Shown: positions 27,303-36,718, counted from the first letter of the stretch. The stretch: 64,000 nt of DNA from Pegethrix bostrychoides GSE-TBD4-15B (GCA_019359155.1 JAHHHV010000077.1:1-64000), one strand, 5' to 3'. The notes: generated by a model not told the origin, from the letters alone. Program-made: numbers and translations.

Positions 27303-27641
27303 GATGGGAGATTGGTTAATTCAAAGAGGTCAAAGTTGAACCAATCCAGCCGATTTTGAAAAATTCAGGGTAAAAGACTAACCACTAGCTTAGGCAACTC
27401 TGGCCGTTTAGGCGGCAAATTGAGGCAGCAGTTTGCCTGGGAGTTGGTTCGAGTCGGGCTGAAATGCTTAAGATTCAGCCCAGATCAGGCTCAGGACTGA
27501 CTCGACAGGTAGCCAAATGCAGAATCGGAATATCTCTGTCCCCAAGATAAACAGCCTTGTGATATGAGTTTAGAGGGCTACAGCAAGAAGTTGGAATGAC
27601 CTGTAGCTTAGCAGTGGGGTATCATACTCAATTTTTGATTT
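27303..27641. other. Divergent intergenic region with nested inverted repeats
   Basis: The 339 bp between the PLP decarboxylase and the GH13 gene should contain both promoters. TCGAGTC (27449-27455) pairs with GACTCGA (27499-27505), and inside it GGGCTGAA (27456-27463) pairs with TTCAGCCC (27474-27481) around a 10-base loop, leaving a 17-base unpaired 3' bulge. It could be a structured RNA or a protein site. No small ORF of note. Confidence 0.5.
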
Positions 27642-29159
27642 ATGCAGATCCATACGCCGGACTGGGTTAAGCACGCCATCTTTTATCAGATTTTTCCAGA
27701 TCGCTTTGCTCAAGCTGAGCTAAAGCCGCCTGTCAGTCTCGCGCCGCTGTCGCTGGAAGCCTGGAACCTGCCGCCGACATCGCAGGGATACAAGGGCGGC
27801 AATCTCTGGGGCGTGTTGGACAAACTGGACTATCTGCAAGATCTGGGCATCACGGCGCTCTACTTTACGCCGATCTTTCAGTCAGCCTCCAACCATCGCT
27901 ATCACACCCAGGACTACTACCAGGTTGATCCGCTCTTGGGCGGCGACGAGGCGTTTTTCCGGCTGCTGGAGGCGGTGCATGGTCGCGGCATGAAGCTGGT
28001 GCTGGATGGCGTATTCAACCATACTGGGCGCGGCTTTTTCGGCTTTCACGATATTGTCGAAAATGGCTCAAACTCGCCCTGGCTCGACTGGTTCAAAATC
28101 GAGGGCTGGCCGATTGCACCTTACGACGGCGACCGTCCGGCCAACTATCGCGGCTGGTTTGGCAATCGAGCTTTGCCGGAGCTAAATCACGCCAACCCGG
28201 CAGTGCGAGAGTACATCATGCGGGTGGCAGAATATTGGACTGGGCGCGGCATCGATGGCTGGCGGCTAGACGTGCCGTTCTGTATTACGGAGGCGGGCTT
28301 TTGGGAAGAGCTGCGGCAGCGGGTGAAGGCGATCAACCCAGAGGCTTATCTGGTGGGCGAAGTTTGGACGAACCAGCGCCCCTGGTTAGACGGCAGCCGA
28401 TTTGATGGCGTACTCAACTATGTTTTTGCAGGCGCGACGATTGCCTTTGCGGGCGGAGATCATGTTGACCCACAGCAGGTGGCAGACCGCGACTATGAGG
28501 CGTATCCAGCCATCGACGCGCTGAGCTACGGCGAAAAGATGCAGCTCTTGCTCCATGCTCACCCCTGGGAGATCCAGCTGACGCAGCTCAACCTACTGGC
28601 CAGTCACGATACGGCGCGGCTGCGCTCAATCACCCATGAGCCAGAAACGAGCAAGCTGGCCACGCTGCTGCTGCTCACGTTTCCGGGCGCACCCAGCATC
28701 TACTACGGCGACGAGGTGGGCCTGCCGGGAGAGCTTGATCCAGACTCGCGGCGCAGCTTCCCAGCGGAGGCCGATTGGGACCTGGAAATTCTGCGCTGTC
28801 ATCAGGAGCTAATTGGGCTGCGACGAGCGCGAATGTCGCTGCGGGTCGGGGAGTATCGATTTTTGGGTGAAAATTACAAGACCTATGTGTTTGCTCGCAT
28901 CTATGAAGGCGACGTGCTGATTGTGGCCGTCAACGCCGCAGCTGAGTTTGGCAAAATTGACCTAGAGGGAGTTGGGACGCGCCTGGGAACCCAGCCCAGC
29001 CAGATTTTGTTTCGGACGCAGCAGTTTGAGCCAAAATCTCAGCTAGAACCTGATGCAGACTCCAAATCACCTCAACCTCGCGATCCGGTTCAGGTGATTT
29101 GGACAGCAGACAATTTATTTTTAGCGCTGCCGCCGCGTACAGGCATTTTACTGGGCTGA
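27642..29159 (+). CDS. Glycoside hydrolase family 13 (alpha-amylase/neopullulanase-like)
   Basis: 505 residues, cytoplasmic (no signal peptide). The four GH13 conserved regions are present: I DGVFNHTG, II GWRLDVPFCI (nucleophile aspartate), III YLVGEVW (acid/base glutamate), IV LLASHDTARL (transition-state aspartate). The opening WVKHAIFYQIFPDRFA and PPTSQGYKGGNLWGVLDKLD resemble cyclomaltodextrinase/neopullulanase enzymes that cut maltodextrins from glycogen turnover. The N-terminal CBM34-type domain of that subgroup is absent. The C-terminal beta domain carries a variable insertion (about residues 460-485). Confidence 0.92.
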   Translation: MQIHTPDWVKHAIFYQIFPDRFAQAELKPPVSLAPLSLEAWNLPPTSQGYKGGNLWGVLDKLDYLQDLGITALYFTPIFQSASNHRYHTQDYYQVDPLLGGDEAFFRLLEAVHGRGMKLVLDGVFNHTGRGFFGFHDIVENGSNSPWLDWFKIEGWPIAPYDGDRPANYRGWFGNRALPELNHANPAVREYIMRVAEYWTGRGIDGWRLDVPFCITEAGFWEELRQRVKAINPEAYLVGEVWTNQRPWLDGSRFDGVLNYVFAGATIAFAGGDHVDPQQVADRDYEAYPAIDALSYGEKMQLLLHAHPWEIQLTQLNLLASHDTARLRSITHEPETSKLATLLLLTFPGAPSIYYGDEVGLPGELDPDSRRSFPAEADWDLEILRCHQELIGLRRARMSLRVGEYRFLGENYKTYVFARIYEGDVLIVAVNAAAEFGKIDLEGVGTRLGTQPSQILFRTQQFEPKSQLEPDADSKSPQPRDPVQVIWTADNLFLALPPRTGILLG

Positions 29160-29206
29160 GCGGCAGCACTATACAAAGCTAATTACACAAAGCCAATCAC
29201 ACAAAG

Positions 29207-29683
29207 CTAATTTTGCTGATCGAGGTTCGGAAATGCCCAGGCAATTGGCTCTTTGTCAGAGCAACTCTCAGCTCCTTCCATCACGCCATAGGGATGTATG
29301 GCGCAGATCAGCGGGGTGCCGTTGTACTCCTGGCCGTGGTAGTTGCGGCAGCCCACGCAGACTGGATGCTGGTTAAGCCAGGGTTCAACGGTATGGGTCA
29401 TTGGCTCGACGGCTCGATCAAAGGTGAGCTGAACGCCTAGCAGCGTTTGAAACACCGGGTTGAGCCATTCTGTAATCTGCTCGTCGAGCAGGTCAAGCTT
29501 GGGAGCAAGCGTTTGGTCAAGCTGGACGAAGCTTTGTCCGACATCTTCTGCGACTTCCTCGGAGAGATCAAGGAGAGCATCTGTCGCCGTGACTAATTCT
29601 CGACCGAGATCCTCAAACATCTGCCCCATATCGTCTGCAATTGTCTCAAACGTTTTAAGCCAGTCCTGCTGCCAATTTTCCAT
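29207..29683 (-). CDS. Conserved cyanobacterial protein with helical N half and four-cysteine C half
   Basis: 158 residues from ATG 29683; the frame is open to 29749 but the added segment lacks protein character. Residues 1-95 are acidic helices/coiled coil (MGQMFEDLGRELVTATDALL, LDEQITEWLNPVFQTLL). The C-terminal part has CVGC, then NYHGQEYNGTPLIC, IHPYG and AESC: four cysteines spaced C-x2-C-x12-C-x11-C, compatible with a metal or Fe-S site. I recognise it as a recurrent cyanobacterial hypothetical but know no function. It is 97 bp downstream of the next gene on the same strand, so the two may form a unit. Confidence 0.7.
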   Translation of the reverse strand: MENWQQDWLKTFETIADDMGQMFEDLGRELVTATDALLDLSEEVAEDVGQSFVQLDQTLAPKLDLLDEQITEWLNPVFQTLLGVQLTFDRAVEPMTHTVEPWLNQHPVCVGCRNYHGQEYNGTPLICAIHPYGVMEGAESCSDKEPIAWAFPNLDQQN

Positions 29684-29780
29684 AGGTTTGTCGCGTCTCT
29701 CTATGAATCCGGTTACTAAATCTAATTGCTTTACGCAGCGGTTTTGCAACGCTATCTAGACCCGCTCAACTGGGTTTTGA

Positions 29781-30197
29781 CTAGGAGTGCTTTAGCCGCT
29801 GAAGCTCCTCTTGCAGCTTGACAACCTGCTGACGCAGCTCCTCAACGCCAGATGGAGCGCTGCCGGGAGCTATGGGCTGATCCGGCAGCGGTTCTGTGGG
29901 GGAATCTTTGGGCAGATCTGTAGTGGCAGTTTCTGGCTGATCGTCAGTTAAAATTTCGATGCGGCGCGGTGCGGCGGGTGGTGTGGCGGTTGGGTCTTGA
30001 GCCTGCGTCACCATTTCATCGACCATTCGCTTAGCATCTTCTGCGGTCATCTCGCCGCGCGCCACCATTTCGTCGGCTAGCTTCTGTGCTTGGACGCGCA
30101 GTTCGCTCAAGGTTGTGCCTGCTTTCTCGGCGGCATAGGACGCTGCACCGACTCCTAGATAAAAAGCTTTTTGGACTAAATCGCCAAAATCCGGCAT
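29781..30197 (-). CDS. Conserved small helical protein, phasin/PhaF-like organisation
   Basis: 138 residues from ATG 30197, which is preceded on its strand by GGGAGAG, a good ribosome-binding site; the longer frame to 30242 lies in a 16-bp duplication. The N-terminal half (MPDFGDLVQKAFYLGVGAAS, ELRVQAQKLADEMVARGEMT, AEDAKRMVDEMVTQAQ) resembles the helical region of polyhydroxyalkanoate granule-associated and related cyanobacterial proteins. A proline-rich linker and a C-terminal coiled coil (GVEELRQQVVKLQEELQRL) follow. Function unknown. Confidence 0.7.
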   Translation of the reverse strand: MPDFGDLVQKAFYLGVGAASYAAEKAGTTLSELRVQAQKLADEMVARGEMTAEDAKRMVDEMVTQAQDPTATPPAAPRRIEILTDDQPETATTDLPKDSPTEPLPDQPIAPGSAPSGVEELRQQVVKLQEELQRLKHS

Positions 30198-30224
30198 GGC
30201 CACTCTCCCGTTTCTACCTTGGGC

Positions 30225-30256
30225 ATAGATTCTCAAGCGCATAGATTCTCAAGCGC
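30225..30256. repeat. 16-bp tandem duplication upstream of the small helical protein
   Basis: ATAGATTCTCAAGCGC occurs twice in direct succession (30225-30240, 30241-30256). A separate 12-bp duplication, CTGCTAAACCCA, follows at 30301-30324. Confidence 0.9.
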
Positions 30257-30385
30257 CTGCTCCAAGCATAGAAGCAAAATTAGCGAATTGGCCAGACTGC
30301 CTGCTAAACCCACTGCTAAACCCAAAATCTGCCTTCAAAGCAAGCCTGCCTTCAAACCTTTAAACAAGTCTGCTTTTAAAACAAA

Positions 30386-30483
30386 GTGACCCGGATATCA
30401 CGCCTGCCACAAGCATCCCGTTTTGCTGCTACCTTCCGGTCCTGACAAGATTTGGGCGTTGCAACCGCATGAGTCCGAGTCAC
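30386..30483 (-). ncRNA. ffs: Signal recognition particle RNA (bacterial small type)
   Basis: On the minus strand the universally conserved apical domain is present as GGACCGGAAGGTAGCAGC, followed by AAAACGGGATGC. The closing helix is formed by GTGACTCGGA at the 5' end and TCCGGGTCAC at the 3' end, all ten positions pairing with one G-U, giving about 98 nt. It binds Ffh and targets nascent membrane proteins. Ends are set by the closing helix; true processed ends could differ by a few bases. Confidence 0.95.
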
Positions 30484-30621
30484 GCTTAGCATAGCACAAT
30501 TCACCAGAGCAGTTTTGAGCAGCTCTCTGTTCGCGCAGCTGGTCTTCGTCGGGATTGAGCAATCTAGCTTCTGCTTACCTTCTAGTTACTCTCAGGTATC
30601 TAGGCAATCTCTAGGCAAATA

Positions 30622-30966
30622 TTAAAAAAGATAAAACTTTATCACCCTAGCGACAGAGGTTAGCTCGGCAGAAAATCTAGCGTTTTGTTCCTCAGGATGC
30701 ATTTGCAAATCAGTATCAGCCAGTATTCTGAAATTGGCAGGCATAGAGCGACTGCGGCAAATTGGGCTTAAAACAATAGCAGCATCACTGTAAAGGAATG
30801 TTACAATCTTGAGAGAACTACGGCAAAATCCGACAGAGATTCTAATTTTCTCTTCACAGACCTCAGGGGTGATCGCGGTCTCATTATCAGCGTGGTCTGA
30901 ACGTTGCTGATGAGATCCTGCTGACTCGCTTAGTTCACTGTTTATCGTCTCAGTTTCTTGTTTCAT
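30622..30966 (-). CDS. Doubtful ORF in the SRP RNA-sigma factor gap
   Basis: A 114-residue frame whose first ~45 residues are hydrophilic (MKQETETINSELSESAGSHQ) and preceded by AGGG, but whose second half has the composition of translated non-coding DNA. No family recognised. The 626-bp gap (30484-31109) otherwise shows nothing firm; the sigma factor promoter should lie in its last 150 bp. Confidence 0.2.
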   Translation of the reverse strand: MKQETETINSELSESAGSHQQRSDHADNETAITPEVCEEKIRISVGFCRSSLKIVTFLYSDAAIVLSPICRSRSMPANFRILADTDLQMHPEEQNARFSAELTSVARVIKFYLF

Positions 30967-31109
30967 AAGTCTTGCCCTACAGTCTCACCCTACAAAACAG
31001 GTTAAAGAAAGCTTAAAGAACGAATTCTGATGGTTCAGATCTTCACTTAACGCTTCTCAAGTCAGTACAAACGTTCTAAACTTCTCTTCTACACTCTGGA
31101 TCTAGCGCT

Positions 31110-32063
31110 ATGAATACTTCGACCTCTGCCGATATGGTGCGCGCCTACCTTAGAGAAATTGGCCGCGTCCCGCTCTTAACGCATGAGCAAGAAATTCTGT
31201 TTGGTAAGCAGGTGCAGCGCCTCGCCTCGCTCAACGAGGTGCGAGAAGGGCTAAAGCTGAAAATCGGCTACGAGCCAAGCTTGGAAGAATGGGCTAAGCA
31301 GGCTAACCTGAGCTTACCTGAACTCCAGCAGACCATTACCGAAGGAGACTACGCCAAGCGGAAAATGGTGGAGGCCAACCTGCGTCTGGTCGTGTCTGTC
31401 GCTAAAAAATACATTAAGCGCAACGTTGACCTACTGGATCTAATCCAGGAAGGCACAATTGGAATGCAGCGCGGCGTAGAAAAGTTTGACCCCACCAAGG
31501 GCTATCGTTTCTCGACCTATGCCTACTGGTGGATTCGGCAGGCTATCACGCGTGCCATCGCTGAAAAAGGGCGCACCATCCGCCTACCCATCCACATCAC
31601 CGAGAAGCTAAACAAAATTAAAAAAGCGCAGCGGCAGCTAGCACAACAGCTAGGGCGAGCCGCAACCGCTGCCGAACTGGCCGCCGAGCTAGAGCTAACT
31701 CCCAAGCAGGTGCGGGAATATTTGGAGCGGGCGCGCCAGCCGCTGTCGCTTGATCTGCGCGTTGGGGACAACCAAGATACTGAACTGGGCGAGCTGCTAG
31801 AAGATACTGGCCCGTCTCCTGAGGACTTTGCGGCTCAGTCGGCGTTGCGGGGTGAGCTGGAGCAGCTAATGGCTGATTTAACGCCTCAGCAGCGGGAAGT
31901 GCTGTCGCTGCGGTTCGGTTTGGAAGATGGCCAAACGCTGACGCTGGCTAAGATTGGCGATTTGCTCAACATTAGCCGCGAGCGAGTCCGGCAAATCGAG
32001 CGGGAGGCGCTGACCAAGCTTCGTAAGCGGCGGGCTGACATTCGCGAATATTTGGCCAGCTAG
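31110..32063 (+). CDS. Group 2 sigma-70 factor (SigB/C/D/E type)
   Basis: 317 residues, primary-like sigma factor lacking the long region 1.1, as in non-essential cyanobacterial group 2 sigmas. Region 1.2 is [20 protein letters not shown], region 2.1-2.2 [20 protein letters not shown] and [20 protein letters not shown], and regions 2.3-2.4 [20 protein letters not shown] (-10 melting and recognition). Region 4.2 is [20 protein letters not shown] (-35 helix-turn-helix). Which paralogue it is (SigD seems closest from memory of the N terminus) needs a tree, so no symbol is given. Confidence 0.95.
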   Translation: MNTSTSADMVRAYLREIGRVPLLTHEQEILFGKQVQRLASLNEVREGLKLKIGYEPSLEEWAKQANLSLPELQQTITEGDYAKRKMVEANLRLVVSVAKKYIKRNVDLLDLIQEGTIGMQRGVEKFDPTKGYRFSTYAYWWIRQAITRAIAEKGRTIRLPIHITEKLNKIKKAQRQLAQQLGRAATAAELAAELELTPKQVREYLERARQPLSLDLRVGDNQDTELGELLEDTGPSPEDFAAQSALRGELEQLMADLTPQQREVLSLRFGLEDGQTLTLAKIGDLLNISRERVRQIEREALTKLRKRRADIREYLAS

Positions 32064-32082
32064 CAGAGTTGCCGAATGGGCT

Positions 32083-32118
32083 AGGGGGGTGGCTGAAGCT
32101 GCGCCCCTCTTCTCCTTA
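32083..32118 (+). terminator. Probable terminator of the sigma factor gene
   Basis: AGGGG-G-GT (32083-32090) pairs with GC-G-CCCCT (32101-32108) around a 10-base loop with one mismatch, starting about 20 bp after the stop and followed by a T/C-rich tract. Confidence 0.4.
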
Positions 32119-32142
32119 ATTAATTTCTTTTTAATTTCAGAG

Positions 32143-33222
32143 TCAGACGACAGCCTCGGCTTCAGGGCGAGCGAAAATCATGCGACCTGCCGAAGTTTGC
32201 AGCGCTCCTGTCACCACGACCGCCAGCTCATCGCCGATATGTCCGCCGCCTTCCTCGACGACCACCATCGTGCCGTCATTGAGATAGCCTACGCCTTGGG
32301 CTGGCTCCTTGCCTTGCTTCATAATTTTCAGATCAATGCTGTCACCCGGCAGGTAGGCCGGACGCATCGCCTGCGCTAGGTCGTTGATGTTTAGCACAAT
32401 CACCTTTTGCAGGCTGGCAACTTTGTTGAGGTTATAGTCGTTGGTTAGCAGCGTCCCATTGATTTCCTGGGCGAGCCGCACTAGCTTTGCATCTACGGTG
32501 GCAATATCTTCGTAGTCGGCGGGGTGAATCGCGATTCGATCTGGAAAAGCATCCTGAATTTGATTCAGGATATCGAGTCCCCGACGACCGCGCACCCGCT
32601 TCTGGTCGTTTGAGGCATCGGCAACGCGCTGTAGCTCTTGCAGCACAAACTGCGGCACCAAAAGCTGTCCCTCTAAAAAGCCCGTCCGCAGCAGCTCTTC
32701 AATCCGCCCATCGATGATGCAGCTCGTGTCCAGGATTTTGGCGGCAATTGGCTTCAGTGTGCCTTCGCTCATCAACATTGTTTCGACGCTGTTGGGATTA
32801 ATTAGCCGCAGCAGCGCCCGACCATGCGTATCGGCCAGCGTTACACCCGAAAAAGCAAACATGATGCTACCCAGCACCGCCGCTAGCGGCTTGATAAAGG
32901 CAAACTCACGCGGGATGGGTAGCAGAAAAATGGGAGCCAGCAGCAGATTGGCAACTAGCAGCCCCAACACTAGCCCCACTGAGCGGCTTAGCAGCATATC
33001 GACTGGCATTTCGCGCACCTGACGCTCAACGCGGCGGTATCCAGTCTGCGCCACTAGCCCTAGCGCTAGCCCGATCATCGCCCCAAACACGCCCGTAACG
33101 GAACTTAGCCCTTCAGTATTGGTGACTTGATCTAGCGTTTCGGGCGGCAGCAGATCTACGCCATAGAAGCCAATTCCGGCTCCTGCTATGATAAATGAGC
33201 AAACAATGATGATGTCCAGCAT
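32143..33222 (-). CDS. Membrane-anchored PIN/TRAM domain protein (YacL-like)
   Basis: 359 residues. Four N-terminal membrane helices (about residues 1-125) precede a PIN nuclease domain with acidic residues in ILDTSCIIDGRIEELL, QELQRVADASNDQKRVRGRR, VDAKLVRLAQ and LLTNDYNLNKVA. A C-terminal TRAM domain follows (about 295-350; LPGDSIDLKIMKQGKEPAQG and GYLNDGTMVVVEEG). The arrangement equals Bacillus YacL and is universal in cyanobacteria; RNA cleavage is presumed. Confidence 0.92.
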   Translation of the reverse strand: MLDIIIVCSFIIAGAGIGFYGVDLLPPETLDQVTNTEGLSSVTGVFGAMIGLALGLVAQTGYRRVERQVREMPVDMLLSRSVGLVLGLLVANLLLAPIFLLPIPREFAFIKPLAAVLGSIMFAFSGVTLADTHGRALLRLINPNSVETMLMSEGTLKPIAAKILDTSCIIDGRIEELLRTGFLEGQLLVPQFVLQELQRVADASNDQKRVRGRRGLDILNQIQDAFPDRIAIHPADYEDIATVDAKLVRLAQEINGTLLTNDYNLNKVASLQKVIVLNINDLAQAMRPAYLPGDSIDLKIMKQGKEPAQGVGYLNDGTMVVVEEGGGHIGDELAVVVTGALQTSAGRMIFARPEAEAVV

Positions 33223-33464
33223 GATATGAACCCAAGTTGGGGTAGGGAGCGATCCCAGATCGGGATTCAGACCCAGACGGGGATTCAGATCAGTGCCGAG
33301 CCGGACTTAATGGCTGGAGTCCAGCAGATCGTCACAGGGCTACTTGCGACAGAAACAGCCTTAACAATAGCGTCATCCAGCCTGACTCAGCAGCTCGATC
33401 AGCTCAGCCTCATTATAATCGCTCTCGACTTGAACTCGTACCGCCTGCGCCATCAGATTCCGCT

Positions 33465-34706
33465 ATGGCTGCCCTAAACAGTATTGCAATTGAGACAGTC
33501 CCGACAGAGGTGGGCGCGGCTAGTCTAGCCGCGCCCACAGCCGCATATTTGCATATTCCATTTTGTCGTCGCCGCTGCTTCTACTGCGACTTTCCAATCT
33601 CGGTGGTGGGCGATCGGCCTCCGGTAGGTGATCACTTTGGCACAATTGCTGAATATGTCGAGCTGCTCTGCCAGGAAATCCAGGCTGTTCCTCTGGGTCA
33701 AGCAGATGCAGCGCTGCAAACCGTATTTTTTGGCGGTGGCACGCCCTCACTGCTAACGGTGGAGCAGTTTGAACAGATTATGGCGGCGCTGCGGTCGCGC
33801 TTTGAGCTAGCGGCTGCAGCTGAGATCTCAATCGAGATCGATCCCAACAGCTTTGATCAAGCGCGGCTGTCTGGCTACCTGGCCGCAGGCGTAAACCGCG
33901 TCAGTCTGGGTGTGCAGGCGTTCCAAACTGAGCTGTTGAGCGCCTGTGGTCGGACGCACAGCCGCTCTGACGTGGATGCTGCCATCGAGATGATTCGCCA
34001 GGTCGGCCTCACGAACTTCAGCCTTGATTTGATTTCGGGACTGCCGCACCAGACGATGGCGCAGTGGCAGGAGTCGCTCGACATTGCCATTAGCCTTGCC
34101 CCCATGCATCTATCGGTCTATGACCTGACCGTGGAGCCGGGGACATCCTTTGACCGTTGGTATGAGGCCGGAATGCAGCCGCTGCCCACCGAATCCACCA
34201 CCGCCGCGATGTATCGACAGGCGCAGCAAACCCTAACTCAAGCTGGCTATCAGCACTATGAGCTGTCTAACTACGCCCGCCCTGGTTTTGAATGCCGCCA
34301 CAACCGCACCTACTGGGAGAACCGTAGCTACTATGGCTTTGGCATGGGAGCCGCCAGCTATTGGAACGATCAGCGCTTCACGCGCCCCCGCAAACGCCGC
34401 GACTACTATCAGTGGGTACAGGAATTTCAGCAGACCGGACAGATCGACTGCTCAATTACGCCCGTCGCCGAACGGCTGCTTGACCGACTCATGCTGGGGC
34501 TACGACTCTCAGAGGGGCTGAGCTTGATAGCGCTGCGAGCCGAGTTTGGCAATGCGGCAATTTTGCGGGTCTTGGACTGCCTGGAGCCACATCGTCAGCG
34601 GGGCTGGGTGGAGCAGGACGATGGTCGGGGAATCCGCCTCACCGACCCAGAGGGCTTTTTGTATTCCAACGTCGTGCTGTCTGATTTATTTAAAGTGCTG
34701 TCTTAA
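33465..34706 (+). CDS. hemW: Radical SAM heme chaperone HemW (HemN-like)
   Basis: 413 residues. The radical SAM cluster motif CX3CX2C is HIPFCRRRCFYCDF near residue 31, followed by FGGGTPSLL and EIDPNSF (SAM-binding), RVSLGVQAF and DLISGLPHQT. It has HemW features (a short N terminus and the C-terminal HemN_C domain ending YSNVVLSDLFK). The family was long called coproporphyrinogen oxidase, but HemW binds heme and is now seen as a heme chaperone. It overlaps a non-convincing upstream frame (33226-33477). Start ATG 33465. Confidence 0.93.
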   Translation: MAALNSIAIETVPTEVGAASLAAPTAAYLHIPFCRRRCFYCDFPISVVGDRPPVGDHFGTIAEYVELLCQEIQAVPLGQADAALQTVFFGGGTPSLLTVEQFEQIMAALRSRFELAAAAEISIEIDPNSFDQARLSGYLAAGVNRVSLGVQAFQTELLSACGRTHSRSDVDAAIEMIRQVGLTNFSLDLISGLPHQTMAQWQESLDIAISLAPMHLSVYDLTVEPGTSFDRWYEAGMQPLPTESTTAAMYRQAQQTLTQAGYQHYELSNYARPGFECRHNRTYWENRSYYGFGMGAASYWNDQRFTRPRKRRDYYQWVQEFQQTGQIDCSITPVAERLLDRLMLGLRLSEGLSLIALRAEFGNAAILRVLDCLEPHRQRGWVEQDDGRGIRLTDPEGFLYSNVVLSDLFKVLS

Positions 34707-34837
34707 AGCACTGTCTTTAAGCGCTGTTGTGACCCCACTGCCTCTGCAACGATCCTTAAAGCTGTTTCTCAGTTCGCAAAACATCTTCGGGGTGAGATTT
34801 GGTAGTCTAGCTTAATAAGTTTTAACGGGTAAGCAGC

Positions 34838-36016
34838 GTGGATATCCAAACAGGCACGATTCAAATTGGCAGAGGCAAGGCCGCTCGTCGGGCCTATGGG
34901 ATTGACGAAATTGCGCTAGTGCCGGGACAGCGGACTTTAGACCCCAGCTTGGCCGACACGCGCTGGCAGATTGGCAACATCGAGCGCGAAATTCCAATCA
35001 TTGCCAGCGCCATGGACGGTGTCATGGATGTCAAAATGGCGGTGCTGCTCTCGCAAATGGGCGCACTAGGTGTGATCAACCTAGAGGGCATCCAGACGCG
35101 CTATGAAGACCCTGAGCCGATTCTGGATCAGATTACCGAGGTGGACAAAACAGCCTTCGTGCCGCTGATGCAAAAGCTCTACGCCCAGCCCGTTCAGCCA
35201 GCGCTGATTGCTCGGCGCATCCAGGAAATTAAGCAGCAGGGCGGGATTGCCGCAGTCAGCGCTACGCCTGCTGGAGCCGCCAAATATGGCGAGACGGTAG
35301 CTGAGGCGGGAGCCGACCTGTTTTTTATTCAGGCTACAGTGGTTTCGACAGCGCACCTTTCGCCTGAGTCAGTCATGCCGCTCGATCTCGCAGAATTTTG
35401 CCGGACGATGCCGATGCCGGTTGTGCTGGGCAACTGCGTCGGCTACGAAGTGACGCTGAATTTGATGAAGGCCGGCGCGGCGGCAGTCTTGGTTGGTATT
35501 GGCCCCGGAGCCGCCTGCACCTCGCGCGGGGTTCTGGGTGTAGGGATTCCGCAGGCTACCGCTGTTGCCGACTGCGCTGCAGCCCGTGACGACTACTACC
35601 GTGAGACTGGTAGCTATATCCCTGTGATTGCAGATGGGGGCCTGATTACGGGCGGCGATATCTGCAAGTGCATTGCTTGCGGGGCAGACGGCGTGATGAT
35701 TGGCTCGCCCTTTGCGCGGGCGGCGGAAGCTCCTGGTCGCGGCTTCCACTGGGGCATGGCGACCCCTAGCCCGGTACTGCCGAGAGGCACGCGGATTCGG
35801 GTGGGCACAACGGGCAGCCTGGAGCAAATCCTACGTGGCCCTGCCCAGCTCGACGACGGTACGCATAACCTGCTGGGGGCACTCAAGACCAGTATGGGCA
35901 CTCTGGGAGCCAAAGATATTCGCGAGATGCAGCAGGTTGAGGTGATCATCGCTCCCTCGCTGCTGACCGAAGGCAAGGTGTACCAAAAGGCGCAGCAGCT
36001 GGGGATGGGGAAGTAA
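34838..36016 (+). CDS. guaB3: GuaB3-type IMP dehydrogenase-family protein
   Basis: 392 residues, start GTG at 34838. A (beta/alpha)8 IMPDH-family barrel without the CBS (Bateman) insertion found in GuaB. Family landmarks are [20 protein letters not shown], the catalytic cysteine loop [33 protein letters not shown] and [14 protein letters not shown]. Cyanobacterial GuaB3 has been reported to have IMPDH activity; its physiological role besides GuaB is less clear. The downstream Yfr1-trxA arrangement is the one described for many cyanobacteria. Confidence 0.93.
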   Translation: MDIQTGTIQIGRGKAARRAYGIDEIALVPGQRTLDPSLADTRWQIGNIEREIPIIASAMDGVMDVKMAVLLSQMGALGVINLEGIQTRYEDPEPILDQITEVDKTAFVPLMQKLYAQPVQPALIARRIQEIKQQGGIAAVSATPAGAAKYGETVAEAGADLFFIQATVVSTAHLSPESVMPLDLAEFCRTMPMPVVLGNCVGYEVTLNLMKAGAAAVLVGIGPGAACTSRGVLGVGIPQATAVADCAAARDDYYRETGSYIPVIADGGLITGGDICKCIACGADGVMIGSPFARAAEAPGRGFHWGMATPSPVLPRGTRIRVGTTGSLEQILRGPAQLDDGTHNLLGALKTSMGTLGAKDIREMQQVEVIIAPSLLTEGKVYQKAQQLGMGK

Positions 36017-36093
36017 GTTCTAGTTCAGGCTGCACTATATGACGTTGTCATATCACGTTATATAAGTTTATCTGACTCTAGTAGTGGCAGAGC

Positions 36094-36123
36094 TTCTACA
36101 AACCCTGATCTGTCGCTTACAAT
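36094..36123 (+). promoter_or_regulatory. Predicted promoter of Yfr1
   Basis: TACAAT at 36118-36123 is a near-consensus -10 placed seven bases before the predicted RNA start at 36131. A weak -35 (TTCTAC, 36094-36099) lies 18 bp upstream. Confidence 0.6.
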
Positions 36124-36130
36124 GAAAGTA

Positions 36131-36204
36131 GCGGAGACGCATGTTTCCGTTCACTCCTCACACCACACTCCGCCTGGACTATTGTTCAGGCGGTTCCTAT
36201 TTTT
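36131..36204 (+). ncRNA. yfr1: Yfr1 cyanobacterial functional RNA
   Basis: The hallmark unpaired motif ACTCCTCACACCAC (from 36152) lies between two hairpins. The 5' hairpin is CGGAGA/TTTCCG (36132-36149). The 3' hairpin is CCGCCTG/CAGGCGG (from 36170 to 36193), perfectly paired, and is followed by TTCCTATTTTT as an intrinsic terminator. Position between a guaB-family gene and trxA is the conserved one for Yfr1. The RNA acts as an Hfq-independent antisense regulator of porin-type mRNAs in studied species. Confidence 0.95.
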
Positions 36205-36397
36205 GGGTTCGGTGCTTAACCTGCAGCTAGCCTGCAATCGCTTGCTCTTAGTTTTAGCATCTGTTTTTAAATATAGAATCTATAGCTGGCAATTGTGAGC
36301 TGGTAATTATGTCTGATTGTTTAGAAGCGCTAGTCTTAGCCGCGCATTTTCGCTATCGTATGTCTTTGACACATCATGAAGGCTAAGGGATTTAGGC

Positions 36398-36718
36398 ATG
36401 TCAGCAGCCGCAGTTACAGATGATACTTTTGACCAAGAAGTGCTTGGAAGCTCGATCCCCGTTCTGGTGGATTTCTGGGCACCTTGGTGTGGTCCCTGCC
36501 GGATGGTGGCTCCGGTTGTCGATGAGATTGCGCTTCAGTACGCCGAGCAAGTAAAAGTCGTGAAGGTCAACACCGACGACAATCCCGGCATTGCTAGCAA
36601 ATATGGCATTCGCAGCATCCCGACGCTGATGATCTTTAAAGAAGGCCAGCGCGTCGATATGGTAGTCGGGGCTGTGCCCAAAACGACGCTGGCAACCACG
36701 CTGGAAAAGTACATCTAG
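36398..36718 (+). CDS. trxA: Thioredoxin
   Basis: 106-residue thioredoxin with [19 protein letters not shown] active site (CGPC), cis-proline in [15 protein letters not shown] and family end [14 protein letters not shown]. It reduces target disulfides in the cytoplasm; sequence is of the m-type seen as the essential TrxA in cyanobacteria. The 193 bp between Yfr1 and its start holds its own promoter; a good SD (AAGGCTAAGGGA) is visible upstream of the ATG at 36398. Confidence 0.97.
   Translation: MSAAAVTDDTFDQEVLGSSIPVLVDFWAPWCGPCRMVAPVVDEIALQYAEQVKVVKVNTDDNPGIASKYGIRSIPTLMIFKEGQRVDMVVGAVPKTTLATTLEKYI

Noticed and set aside
27443-27460. T-loop-like GGTTCGAGTC
   Set aside because: No acceptor or anticodon stem around it; it is part of the nested inverted repeats.
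33226-33477. 83-codon frame between the PIN/TRAM gene and hemW
   Set aside because: Overlaps the hemW start, repeats such as GGGATTCAG make up its beginning, and composition is not protein-like.
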